DNA of 64,000 nt, taken from the NCBI RefSeq assembly GCF_021869535.1, contig NW_026262668.1, positions 26,045,732-26,109,731 on the forward strand, read 5' to 3'. Positions 11,619 through 21,984 of this stretch are shown piece by piece; within the stretch, counting starts at the first letter, position 1, and every line of letters begins with the position of its first letter. The notes beneath the pieces are model-generated. The model saw only the letters and a program-made list of their open reading frames with translations. It searched no databases and was not told where the DNA came from. A program made the translations under genes and the position numbers. Source of the stretch: Mytilus californianus (Eukaryota; Mollusca; Bivalvia; Mytilida; Mytilidae).

Positions 11619-12852
11619 AAGTAAACAAACGACATAAAATATATACATAAACACTTCAAAACAAATCTAAAATGTTAGACGAATATCAGAAGATAGCTTT
11701 TATTTATCAAATGGGCATAATCTCATTATCAGTGGTCAGGCAGGAACAGGTAAATTCTTTCTTATCAAATATATCGGTAAGGACCAACGTGAAAAACATA
11801 GAAATGTATCCATAGTTTGTTCGACGGGTATAGCATCCACCCTCTACGATGATTTGGGGGCCAAAACTTTACACAAATGGGCCGGGATAGAGGATGGAAG
11901 GCATCTTAATGAGGAGATTGTACACCTGGTTCAATCAGAAGAACGTTTTATGTCTGTAAAACATAATATTGAAACGACAGATCTCCTCATAATTGACGAA
12001 GTTTCAATGGTAAGCGCTAAAACATTCAACAAAGTTGAGGTACTATGAAGAAAAATTAATGATAATGCTAAATACTTTGAAGGGATACAAGTAATTCTGT
12101 CGGGTGACTTTTATTAATTACCCCCTGTTCCAAATAAAATTTTTGGAGATTCTGGTAGCCACTGTTTTAAACTGCCATGGTTTAATGATTGCTTTCCACA
12201 CAAGGTACAATTGAATATAATTCATAGGCAAAGTGAAACTGCTTTTCTAAACTCTTTAGATCGTCCATTGCCAGATGAGGACACAGCTGTTCATGTTTAT
12301 GCTAGAAACTATGATGTTGATATTTTTAAATATAATAAAATACAACAGTTGCAAGGCGAACTCAAAACATATAAAGCTAATGATGTAGGATCTGACTTCT
12401 ACTTGCGAAAGTTTTTGGAACCAAAGAATTTGGGTCTAAAGGTTAATTGTCGTGTGATGCTTTTGAGAAATTTAAGTGATACATTAGTAAATGGATAGTG
12501 TGGTACGGTAAATCAACTGAACTCAGATTCAGTTGATGTCAAATTTATAATCAACAATAAGTTGTCAACAGTAACACTGAAACCTGTTGTGTTTACAACA
12601 TATGATCCTGCAGATAATGTCTTTCTTGCAAAAAGAACTCAAAAACCTCTCAAATTATCTTATGCTATTACAGTTCATAAGGCACAAGGTATGAGTTTAA
12701 CAACTGTTGTTGTCAATTGCGAATACTGTTTCCAACCAGGACAAATAGGTGTGGCTGTAGGCAGGGCAGAACAAGTTGATGGTCTGCGAGTTCGCAACTT
12801 CAAAAAATCAATGTGTCGAAAGCATCCTTCCCATGTTTTAGATTTACATTAG
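11568..12852 (+). pseudogene. PIF1-like DNA helicase (broken), transposon-borne
   Basis: The family unwinds DNA 5'-to-3' using ATP (superfamily 1B). Exon 1 is 11568-11601, within the TIR, with donor gtaaga. A likely acceptor at 11677-11678 opens exon 2 with DEYQKIAF. One base is then missing before GQAGTGK (Walker A, 11734-11754). IIDEVSM (Walker B, aspartate codon 11995) follows, then GDFY-stop-LPPV, where the usual glutamine codon is a stop (~12114), then NIIHRQ (12211 on). A short internal deletion precedes SLDRPLP. TVHKAQG (~12670) and GVAVGRAE (~12750) match the C-terminal helicase motifs. In-frame stops also occur at 12046 and ~12496. All core motifs are recognisable, so helicase identity is secure, but this copy cannot encode a full protein. 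It converges on the transposase at 14609-16628. Confidence 0.85.
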
Positions 12853-14081
12853 GAATTTTGAAGGATGATCTTTCATGTTGTAGACATGGTATAGGAAATA
12901 AGGGAGAAAAACATGATGACTCTGATTCTGATGATGAAGATGATAATGATGACGATGATGATAGTAATGATAATACTGATAATACATGTACATATGCCAA
13001 AATTGATGATGATTTTAACTCTGATTCTGATTTTTCTGACAGTGAAATTGGAAAACTAGAACTCCTTGATTGTTTCATTGAAAAAAATGTTTTGACAAAA
13101 GATCAATCATCATCACAAGCTAAGGCTGCTATTGATTTTGTTTTTAATGAATATGTTGGGTCACAGTTAGAAAATGACATGCAATCTTTAGAAATGAAAA
13201 TTTTAGAAATTTTTTGTATTTTTGATGAGTGGTATCAATCACAATTATCGGCAATTGAAGACATTGGACTAATAAGTCTTCCAGAAGGAGAAAAAAACTA
13301 TTCAGCTAAACGACAACATGATTTCTGTATAAAATTTCATAAATATTTGAATTCAGAGGAGTATGTTAAAAGTGTAGTCTTTACTAAGTATGTATTCCAA
13401 AGATGAATGTGCATCTGGAATATATTATCAGTTTATGACAGCTGTGTTATATTACTTGGAGAGAAGATATTTGAAGATTTACCTTTTCATTTAAATTTAC
13501 AGGAGCCAGAATCATTTAAAAACATTCCCACATCTTAATAGTTGTCTTCCCCTGCAAGAGGAAAAATTAGATATACTAGTGGCTATGTCCTAGCTAAATT
13601 AAAACATAATTTGTCTATTAAAATAAGAAATTCTTTGTTTGCTGTAGGATCAGAATAAAAAATATCAAAGCTTCAAGATCAAATGAAAATATTATCTTCT
13701 CTTTGTACCTCCTATGATGTCTTAATGAATTCAAGCATTGATCCAGAAAGTTTAGAAGAGACTAAAAGAAAACAGAATTAGCGTGAACGTTTAACCAACA
13801 TTACTGATGTAACTTTTGAATTCTTTAGTAAACTTAAAACTTTGTGTAGACAAAAACTATCTCACAAAAATCTTGTTGAGCATGGAAAAAATTTATTTAG
13901 CTATGTCACAGATGAATTATTGAATGACAAATATTTATTTGATTTATGGGTTCAAACACTAACTTGTAATTACAACATCCAGTATACATCCTCAGACAAT
14001 ATTTACAGTATTATTCACTCCATAACCCTTTCAGGTGAAAATTATATATTATACTTTATGGTACCACAGGGATTGTGCTAA
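12813..14081 (+). pseudogene. Acidic linker and C-terminal region of the helicase gene (broken)
   Basis: A shift of one frame after the helicase motifs opens a 197-codon frame (12813-13406). It contains a strongly acidic D/E/N/S stretch (DDEDDNDDDDDSND) and then a mixed helical region. Related coding sequence continues through 13440-14081 in fragments. One piece reads GKIRYTSGYVLAKLKHNL, a pattern like the RY-GYV-KL segments in C-terminal parts of several transposase families. Another, 13842-14081, ends at a stop at 14081. Stops near 13406, 13537 and 13779 break it. I infer it was once the C-terminal half of the helicase protein, because spacing and strand match. It could instead be a separate third gene. 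The function of this part is unknown. Confidence 0.5.
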
Positions 14082-14608
14082 TTTACAAGATGATTAAACT
14101 TGGGCTAGTCATAGTGAAGCAGTTGCTTTCATCACCTGTCCACTGTGCCAATAGAGTATATTCACAGGTAATTTGTTCTTTTGTGTAGATTTATATAATC
14201 ACCCCCCCCCCCCAAAAAAAAAAAACAAGGGGGGGTGAATTTATGCTACCCTCTAGGAATTTTGGCCATTAAGATTACTCAATTTTGTTTTATCTTTGAA
14301 TATATTAAATGAGCATATGATGTATGATTGCTAATGAGACTACTTGTCACCTCTGCTCTGCATAATTTTTTTTCTGAAAGGTTTCTTTTATCGCATTGAA
14401 ACATACACTGTCAGTTTTCAGTTTCAGAGTTATATTATTATATAACAACCTATTTGGTTAAAAATTGAGTTGTGGGGTATATGCAAATGACAGCAACCTA
14501 ACAACAACAAAATATGAAAAGCCATCTACATGGCAATGTACATTCTTCAACAATAAACCTTTGTATCTTTTTATTTGCCCTTACTGCTTGGTTCTATTGT
14601 GCTCCCTC
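14082..14608. other. Spacer between the convergent genes, with C/A/G homopolymer block
   Basis: It includes tcac followed by C13, A12 and then G7 with tgaa at 14199-14239, which can fold into a hairpin. A fragment at 14318-14360 (gatgtatgattgctaatgag) resembles the 5' end of interspersed family 1. The poly(A) signals of the two genes would be expected here, but I cannot assign them. Confidence 0.5.
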
Positions 14609-16628
14609 TCAACCTCCTGCATTAGATTTGCGAGATATTGATGTCTGTCCAAGAATAACTGAATTTACTGAGTGACAGTAACCTAGATATGTTGTGTTAG
14701 TTTTAGCCCCATTATGAAGTGTTCTCTGTTGACAAAATATGTTCTCTATGACATCACTATTGACACGACTTGGGATTATTGATGCATTTGAACACTTAAG
14801 TTTATATATAAACATTTCTTCAAATCCCATGATAGAAGAAATTATATCTTCCCTAGTCTGATGGGATATAAGATGTTTTTCCTTGTATGTTATTTCACTA
14901 TTGTCTTTAATAATTTTTTAACCACTGAATAAACCACTGTAAAACATCATGGTTTTGTTTAATCCTCTCATCGCTTGAATCTGTTATAGGCCGTGAGTCT
15001 TTAAAGTTTTGAATGAGCACACTTGTATGTTGTAGCAATTCTATGGTTGCATCAACCTTAGTTCCTGCATCACCTAAGCTTGACTTGTAAAGTTTCATTA
15101 AATGTAACATGTCACTATTTAAAACTTCCTCTGCTAAATGATTCCTCATTTTATTTTCTGATGTTAAGAAAGTATGTTCTTGTATCAGTTTATGATGAAC
15201 TGGAAATGGGTTTGTTGAAATGTCCCATAGATAAGCCTCTTTAAAGTGAGTCCATCTATGAAATTGTTCTTAAACTTTAACCTCCGTTTACAAAAAGCAC
15301 CATCTCCACTTTTAGAAATGTTATTTCTTATTTTCTTAACAGTATGGCAAATGTCTATGATAAAAAATAATTTTTGACTCTCCTTTGGAGACAAAATGTT
15401 TTGAAAAGAGCATGTGATTGCATTTATAGTGTTAAAGTCTGGCAACAAAATGTTTAAAAGGTCTCTATTGCTTTGTGCCCTATCAGTACTGATGTATTGA
15501 ATTGTAAATCCAAATGCTGATAACATATTAACAGATTTCCATACAAGTAAGTAAAGTTCATGTCCTGATGCAGTATGAGAAGGAAAATGTGCAAATGGAA
15601 AACGGTTACCTGTAAATCATGTAAATCCTAAGAAAACTAATTGAAGAACATGCGTAGCAAGAGTTTTTTCTTTTTTATTACTCTTTATTTGCTCAAATAT
15701 AATTGACTCCGGTGAACATTCAGTGAAGCCAATCAGCTCTATATTGTGTTTTTGCTTGCGAAATTGCAAATCTTGTTGTATAGACATCTCATCTATAATA
15801 AATCCACATTGATATCCCTCAGGGGGTATACTTTTCATTGTTGCTTCATTTGCCATCCAATCTAACATCTTACTACAGGTCTTGGCACGAAACCGTATTT
15901 GTTCGGAGTTCTCGTCACCTACAAGACACACTTGCTCTTCAAAATGAGGTAAATCTTGCTCGACACTATTAACGCCACTACAGTACCTAAGTTGTTTTAT
16001 AACTTTAAAAAGAGATTCAACTGAATTTACTGTCATTGAAAACATTTCCTAAAGTCCTATCTTTTCAAGTCCAATTTTCTTTCCTATCACTAGGAGAGAA
16101 ATGCCCCATCTGCTTCTAATTGAATTTCAATCATTATTTTACTACCATTTATAATTTCTCCCGTAAAATGTCCTATTTTCATTGATGTTTGAGTTTTCGA
16201 TATTACAAAATAGTCTTCAGGGAGAAGAGTTTGAATGTCAATAAATGATATACCAGGCTGACTAATTGTGTCCTGTTTCCAAGACAAACCATAGTATCTT
16301 TGGGTAGATTTACACTAGTTTTCTTTTCAGCGACCTGATTTTATTTTAACATTGTTGGAATTTTTGTAATGACATTACCCACAGCAGAACTTGTCACTTC
16401 AAATTCACATTTTTTCTTAATTTCAATGAGATCAACAAATTCAGATTCATTGCACGGTTGTAAATTTTATACAACCCAAGTGAAAATGGGTGTTTTGTTA
16501 GTTGCCATCACTATCTTCTATTGTTTTCCACAGTTTAAGATTTTTTTTCACTGTTTAAAATTTCAGCCAAATAATTAATTCGAAACTCTCTTACCTTTTC
16601 GTTCTGTACATTGTTTCTTGGAAGTCAT
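14609..16628 (-). pseudogene. P-element/THAP9-like transposase (broken)
   Basis: The transposase would cut and rejoin the element ends. Exon 1 is 16628-16595, within the right TIR, with donor gtaaga. The remaining coding sequence runs to 14609 in several frames. GFIIDEMSIQQ (aspartate codon 15793-15791) matches the first RNase-H strand of P-type transposases (usual form DEMSI). ISTDRAQSN (aspartate 15484-15482) matches the second catalytic region. FFIIDICHTVKKIRNNI (~15370-15320) matches the D-x-x-H-x-x-K-x-x-RNN segment of the GTP-binding insertion. SDVIENIFCQQR (glutamate 14746-14744) matches the C-terminal ENxF-x-x-R motif. Stops and shifts lie near 15615 (TGA), 15170, 14905 and repeatedly upstream of 16045. 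No THAP zinc finger was found, so it is lost, diverged or absent. Confidence 0.75.
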
Positions 16629-17034
16629 CTAATTTCCCGCGTGTTCAGGTGGAGTTATCCTTCTTGAGCTGAAGACCACACAGATGTCGTTGTTTTGTAA
16701 CTTCCGTTGATCGAAGTCGAATGGAGAAAAAAAAAACAGCAACACCGCCAGCGAAAAAAATAATTAAAAGTGTTTAAACGGTAATATATTATGTCTGGAT
16801 ATTGATATTCAATAAGGATAATTATCTGGGAACAGCAAGTACTCGTTGATTAGACCGGTAGGTGACATTTCATTACATTTTAAAACAATTTTTCCCGACC
16901 ATAGCCCCAATTCCCTGAAACGAAGTTGGCAACGATATATATTGAAAAATATAAGATTTATGATGATAAGGGGGGGGGGGGGGACTATGGGAGCTCATAA
17001 CAGGATCCTGTCCTCAAGCACCTATGTGATCAAC
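16578..17034 (-). repeat. Right terminal inverted repeat, with promoter and first exon
   Basis: It is inverted relative to 11081-11618. It carries the minus-strand start codon at 16628 and the same donor, and a G14 run near 16971-16984 absent from the left copy. It shares the block cagtactcgttgat/atcaacgagtacttg and the outer ggtgcttgaggacaggatcc. Confidence 0.85.
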
Positions 17035-17320
17035 CATACTAATGGGACTAGTTGCCCTAAAATGAAGATTTTTACCAATTTTATTTCTTCATATTTGCCA
17101 TTTTATCTTGAAAACTAATATATAAATAGAAACAGTTAAATCTTATTGGAGTTCCCTTCAATGATGATGTTTACCCATTATTTGCATATTTTGCAAAAAC
17201 TGAGAAACTTTAAATCTTGGGTCTACTCCTTATAGTAGTTATTGCCCTTCAATTAAGTTTTTTTGTATTGCCTGCAACGAAAGTTGCAGAATGTGAGACT
17301 TGTATGTTTCATAACGAGTG

Positions 17321-17463
17321 AGAATTGGATATCGCTTGATATCAACTAGAGTTATTTAATTTTAATATACATGTACCGCTAATAAGTGAGCCTTTGGTGA
17401 GTTTATTATTACTATTTAAATTAAATAACGAGAGTTGATATCAGGCGATATCCAATTCTCTAG
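17321..17463. repeat. Hairpin repeat (MITE-like)
   Basis: Bases 17321-17361 (gagaattggatatcgc...) pair with 17422-17463 (...gcgatatccaattctc). The 60-base loop is AT-rich. It may be a solo MITE. Confidence 0.7.
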
Positions 17464-17984
17464 AGTTGTTAAACCTATTGCTCTTATAGTCAACACTCTT
17501 ATTGTTAAAATAAAACTTCCGCGAATCGTTGAAGTAGTCTCCTGCACATAACAGTATGACGTCATATTTCCTTTTCCAGCGTCCAACTTTAACACCAGAC
17601 ATCTTAAAATCTTTTGTATTTTTGGAGAAATCACATCATGCACATATGTCCGTTGCCATGGATGAAATGTACATCGTCTAAACCTTTGAAAGTTATCTAT
17701 GACCTAACGAATAGCCAATGGAAACGTTGTAATAGCGTCTCATGGATAAGCCAATCAAATTAAGCATTTAAAGGAAGCAGAGATGAACATAATAATTTTC
17801 AAAATATTATATATATTTTTTTATTGTTCTAAGGTAGACAAATAATAAAAAAGTAATATTCTGATATGTATTTGCATTCAATTTGTTTTAGATTTAATGT
17901 TTTTACCAAAAAAAAAATATAATTTAAGGAAGATATTGTGAAAGGTGACAAAAAAATATTATTTGGTATATGCAAAGTCTACAT

Positions 17985-18425
17985 GTCAGTCAGGTAGGGG
18001 TTCACCTGACCTCAACCTCATTTCATGGATCAGTGATCAAGGCTACAGTTACGTGTTCAAGTCCGTATCTCAGATACTATAAGCAATAGGTTAACTGTAT
18101 GGGGTGTATGGAATCATTGTAAGGTGTTCATGTCAGACTGACAGGTTTCATCTGACCTTGATCTTGACCTTTTTTTATGGTTCATTGGACAATGTTTAGT
18201 TTTTGTGGTTTGATCTATTTCTCAGATACTACATGTATAGGCAATAGGGCCACTATATTTGGTGCATGGAATGAGTGTAAGGTGTACATGTCTCTCTGCC
18301 AGGCTTTAGATGACCTTGACCTCATTTTCATGGTTCATTGGTCAATGATAAGTTTTGTTGGTTTGTCATTTATCAGATACTATAAGCAATAGGTAAACTA
18401 TATTTGATGCATGGAATCAAAAATT
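17985..18425 (+). repeat. ~151-bp tandem repeat, about three units
   Basis: The landmark cagatactat occurs at 18071, 18223 and 18374, giving periods of 152 and 151. Each unit contains a gaccttgacctcatt-type segment, ggttcattg and a gcaatagg...tgcatggaat segment. The unit length suits common bivalve satellites such as BIV160, a comparison I cannot run. A solitary reversed relative lies at 41860-41995. Confidence 0.8.
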
Positions 18426-18524
18426 CTGAACAAAACTAAAGCAGGCAAGACATTTCAGCATGTGAAATCTTGTTTGTCCGGAGACCCAGTTATCATCCTT
18501 TGATTTTCGTTCTCTACAAATAGA

Positions 18525-18615
18525 GTCCCTAGTGTGGACAGTTTATTTCTTCATATATTTTATGCATAAAATAGTAAGTAGGGGGATGAAATTACATGTA
18601 AAAAAAATTTGGGCA
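18525..18615 (+). repeat. Direct repeat copy 1 (paired with 19270-19395)
   Basis: gtccctagtgtgga, tttatgcataaaatagtaag and gatgaaattacat occur in the same order at 19272, 19345 and 19370. The copies are about 750 bp apart and somewhat diverged. Confidence 0.6.
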
Positions 18616-19269
18616 TGACTCAGACTTCTTGTATCATGTCACCTTAGCCTAGAAGTTACCGAATAGAAACATTCTTCTAGCTTCTGTATGCATTTTTCAT
18701 GTTTTATATGTAAATATGTGTTACGGTCTAAATTGACTCAGTCTTGCATGGCCTAGGACCTTGTTTAACTGATGTGGTATGCTATTTGTAACTTTTCGTT
18801 CAATTTAAAATACATTAAATATATATGGAAGAATTATTTATAGAAAAATTACTTCACAAATTAAAATTTGTTTGATAAAATTACAATTCTATATTAGCCT
18901 CCTCCCCCCCTTCAATAGAAAATCTCTATTTTCAGGCACAGGCTCATATAAATTTGACTTTTGAAGAATTGTAATAAATCTGAGACAGCAAATGAGTGTT
19001 CAGCTGCTTTAAATACATGCAAAATTATATATTAAGGCATTTAAAAAGCAATTTTTTGCAATATTTAAATTATGAAGGCCCAAATCTTGATAGTTGAAGT
19101 TTTTCGATTTACACGTAAAAACATAAACACCGAAAGTTCAAACATAAGAATGACCATATAGTCTTTAATGTATATGCTATTGCCATGAAACTAGGTAAAC
19201 TCTCTTATAATTCCCTAATCTTAGTTCATACCAAGTTTGATTAAAATTAGTCAAGTATTTCTACACTCT

Positions 19270-19395
19270 TAGGTCCCTAGTGTGGAAAGTGTAGAACTTG
19301 CAAATAATTTTCATACTCCTTCCAAATTTATTTCTTTATATTTTATGGATAAAATAGTAAGTAAGGGAGATGAAATTACATTGGAAAAAAATTGC
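19270..19395 (+). repeat. Direct repeat copy 2 (paired with 18525-18615)
   Basis: See the first copy. The order gtccctagtgtgga, aaaatagtaagtaa, gatgaaattacat is kept, with extra bases in the middle. Confidence 0.6.
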
Positions 19396-19909
19396 GGCCA
19401 TTTTTATAGGTAAAGTAGTGATTTGGTATAGTTTGAAAAGGTAAAAAATTAGTATGTCTGAAGTTGTCAAACTGAATTATAGACCCCCTAAACATAAAAT
19501 TTCCATATTTAGAGTTATAGCTAATAGACTTTTCTATAATTTTGATATGATCTGTCCCAAAAATAGTACACTACACTGTACAATTCTTTTTGGGATAGAG
19601 CCAGTGCAATTTTTTAAGTTTGGATTTTTTTGTCTATAAGAATTGCACAACATAAAAACTGTGTTCTCGGGCCTGTTACCTATTTCTTTGTCAAAAACTG
19701 TAATAGGTAAAAAAAGGAATTAAACAGCAAGACTAGATCTACAAACGAGTCAACATTGCTAAAATAGTCAGTTGACTACTCATAGTAGTTATTGTCATTA
19801 AATGATAATTTTTACCCTTTTTATGTTTGGGGCAAGAACTATAGAAGATAAAGAAAAATATAAACAGTAGAAATGATCGGCAAAACAAGATTAACAGAAG
19901 ACAAAAAGG

Positions 19910-20330
19910 CCTAAATGGTAAGGCCACTATAATAGCTAACTGTATGGTATCAAAAGGCCATGACATGACAAATGTAAAACAATTCAAAGGTTAAAGCTAA
20001 CAGCCTGATTTATGTACAAAACAATAAACGAAAAATAAATATGATATACAGCATAAAAGGACAACTACTGAATTACAGACACATACAAAATGTGGTGGGG
20101 TTTAACATGTTTGCTGACCGGACGTGGCAGGAAATTTATACATGCCCTATAACAGAAAAGACACAAAGTACAGATCTGTTAGTACTCACAGTTACTGATA
20201 GCTTGTTCAACGCCAATTACAATTAATAAAAAAAAATCATGTCTGTGAGCACTCAACCTTACCCTTACCTGGGACAGTGGTTTTAATAGCACAACATAAG
20301 AACAAACTGTAAAAACTGTTGCAGGTGGCT
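19910..20330 (+). repeat. Family 1 interspersed repeat, 5'-truncated
   Basis: It contains the family landmarks acaaatgtaaaacaattcaa, gcctgatttatgtacaaaac, ctactgaattacag and acctgggacagtgg, then gcacaacataagaacaaact. It lacks the gatgtggtatgattgcc start. A 61-codon frame inside it is not considered real. Confidence 0.7.
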
Positions 20331-21294
20331 CAACTAAAAATATCACTGCAAGGCACTAAAACGACTAATATTAAACCGTGGACACAAAGCACTGAAATAA
20401 GAGAACTAACAAGTAAAAATATCAAATGGAAGTTTCTCAAAATGTCCATAAACATGATAAAATAAGCTTAATCTATATTGCTGTTTTTTTCTCCATTTAT
20501 AACATTTTTGTTTTTCATTTTTTTTATAGGTCAGACATTTAGGTGTTCATGATCATCAACAGGTCAATACTGAAGAGGAAACTTAAAGTTGATATTTTTC
20601 TACATTGTGTGCTAATTGGATTAATGTGAAATGGAATGTGTGCTTTCCTGCAAAAAGAAATAGGAACTTTCAACAAAATGGCTTTAAACAAAATGGAATA
20701 CTATCATAGATGTACAGGAACACAATCGTGTTGTTGAAATTAACACCTGCTTTATCCACTCATTTACATCGCTCCCTCATATCAAATATACAGAGGAAAT
20801 TTGTAGAACAAATTTCAAAAATGTTTACTCTACCAATGGAGGAAAATGTCTAGTGGATGGAATAATTTATGCACTGAACTCTTATATAGTGAATTGAATA
20901 ATTGTACACAGCAGCTGAAACAGAAGAAAATTCAAATTAACATGAAAAGTGTTTATTTAATTTAATCTGCAAATATGAGCACAATATTAAGAACAATACA
21001 AATGGTATGATATTCATATCGGTTTGCTTATTATTGTATTGCAATGAAACAATAACAAAGAAAACAAATAACAAAAAAGTTTGCTACAAAAATTATTTTA
21101 TGAATCAAAGTTTAAGTCATATAAAGTATGTACAATACCCATGATACCTGGACCCAAACAGCCAGACTGTATTGTTTTTGTATGTCATGTAACTCATCAG
21201 TCAAAAATTTATCAAAGTTTTAATAATCATTTGTATCATTTATTCAGTCTAGCAAAAATTATCTTCATACTGTTTGTATTGTTAAGAAATTTCC

Positions 21295-21640
21295 ATAGAG
21301 GAAAAATAGGGGAAATTTGATATTCAGAAATTTGGAGAACAATATTTTCCTGAGAAGAAATTTGCTGTCTTGAATTTTCCCTCAAGGAAAAATGTTTGTT
21401 AACATTTTCTTCAAAGGAAATGGTAGTTGACAAAATTTCCTCACAGGAAAAAGAATTTCCTCAAAGGAAAATTTAATGCAGCAAATTTCCTCATAGGAAA
21501 TAGAATTTCCTCAAAGGAAAATTTATGCTGCAAATTTCCAAATGGAAATCTTTTTCCTTTGAGGAAGAAAAAATTTCCCTTGATGAAAAATCTTTTTCCA
21601 TTAGGGAAATTTCCCTTGAGGACATTTGTAAAAAAGGGGC
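21295..21640. repeat. Array of aatttcctcaaaggaaatt palindromes
   Basis: The word tttcctcaaaggaaa and close variants (tcaca, tcata, ttgag cores) recur at least ten times over about 350 bases. This makes both strands purine/pyrimidine-patchy and open in opposite frames (21427-21681 + and 21441-21671 -). Those frames are a by-product of the repeat. The function is unknown. Confidence 0.75.
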
Positions 21641-21984
21641 ATAACTTTTTTAACAGTAGTGCTAGAGACAAATTTTTTTAGGACAAATATCAAGGAACCA
21701 ATACCAACCAAGTTATCAACTTCATTTTGACCTCACTCCAAAAATTAATATGACAACTTTTGCACTCAGCGGAATTGCAAACTTGTCCCGGAGACTGTTC
21801 GTTGTTAAATGTCATACATCAATTTAAAACGTACAAATAAACTTATTGTTAAACTTATTGTTTAAATTGTTTTGACATTATGTTCTAACGATGTGCGACT
21901 ATGCCGCTGTTCCAGTCTAGAAAGATGTTTGATCGCACATAGGTATGTTAACTAGTGAACGCTTATGGTCATCAGAAGATACCA

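Larger units (their letters stand above)
11081..17034. mobile_element. P-superfamily-like DNA transposon carrying a PIF1-like helicase
   Basis: Two inverted repeats of about 0.5 kb bound this 5.95-kb element: 11081-11618 and 16578-17034, both ending in gttgatcacataggtgcttg at the outside. Inside are two convergent, decayed genes, a PIF1-like helicase with an acidic C-terminal extension (+) and a transposase with P-element/THAP9-type RNase-H motifs (-). Each gene starts within its own TIR with the same short first exon. Flanks show only an imperfect possible target duplication (ggtatact left, catactaa right), so target-site length is unresolved. Many stops and frameshifts show this copy is inactive. 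I know P-type transposases and PIF1 helicases as separate families and do not recall a named element that combines them. Confidence 0.75.

Noticed and set aside
12800..13078. Minus-strand serine-rich frame
   Set aside because: It is the shadow of the acidic D/E-rich stretch of the plus-strand helicase gene.
21427..21681. Overlapping opposite-strand open frames of ~80 codons
   Set aside because: They arise from the palindromic tttcctcaaaggaaa array. The peptides are K/F/N-rich repeats without a domain.
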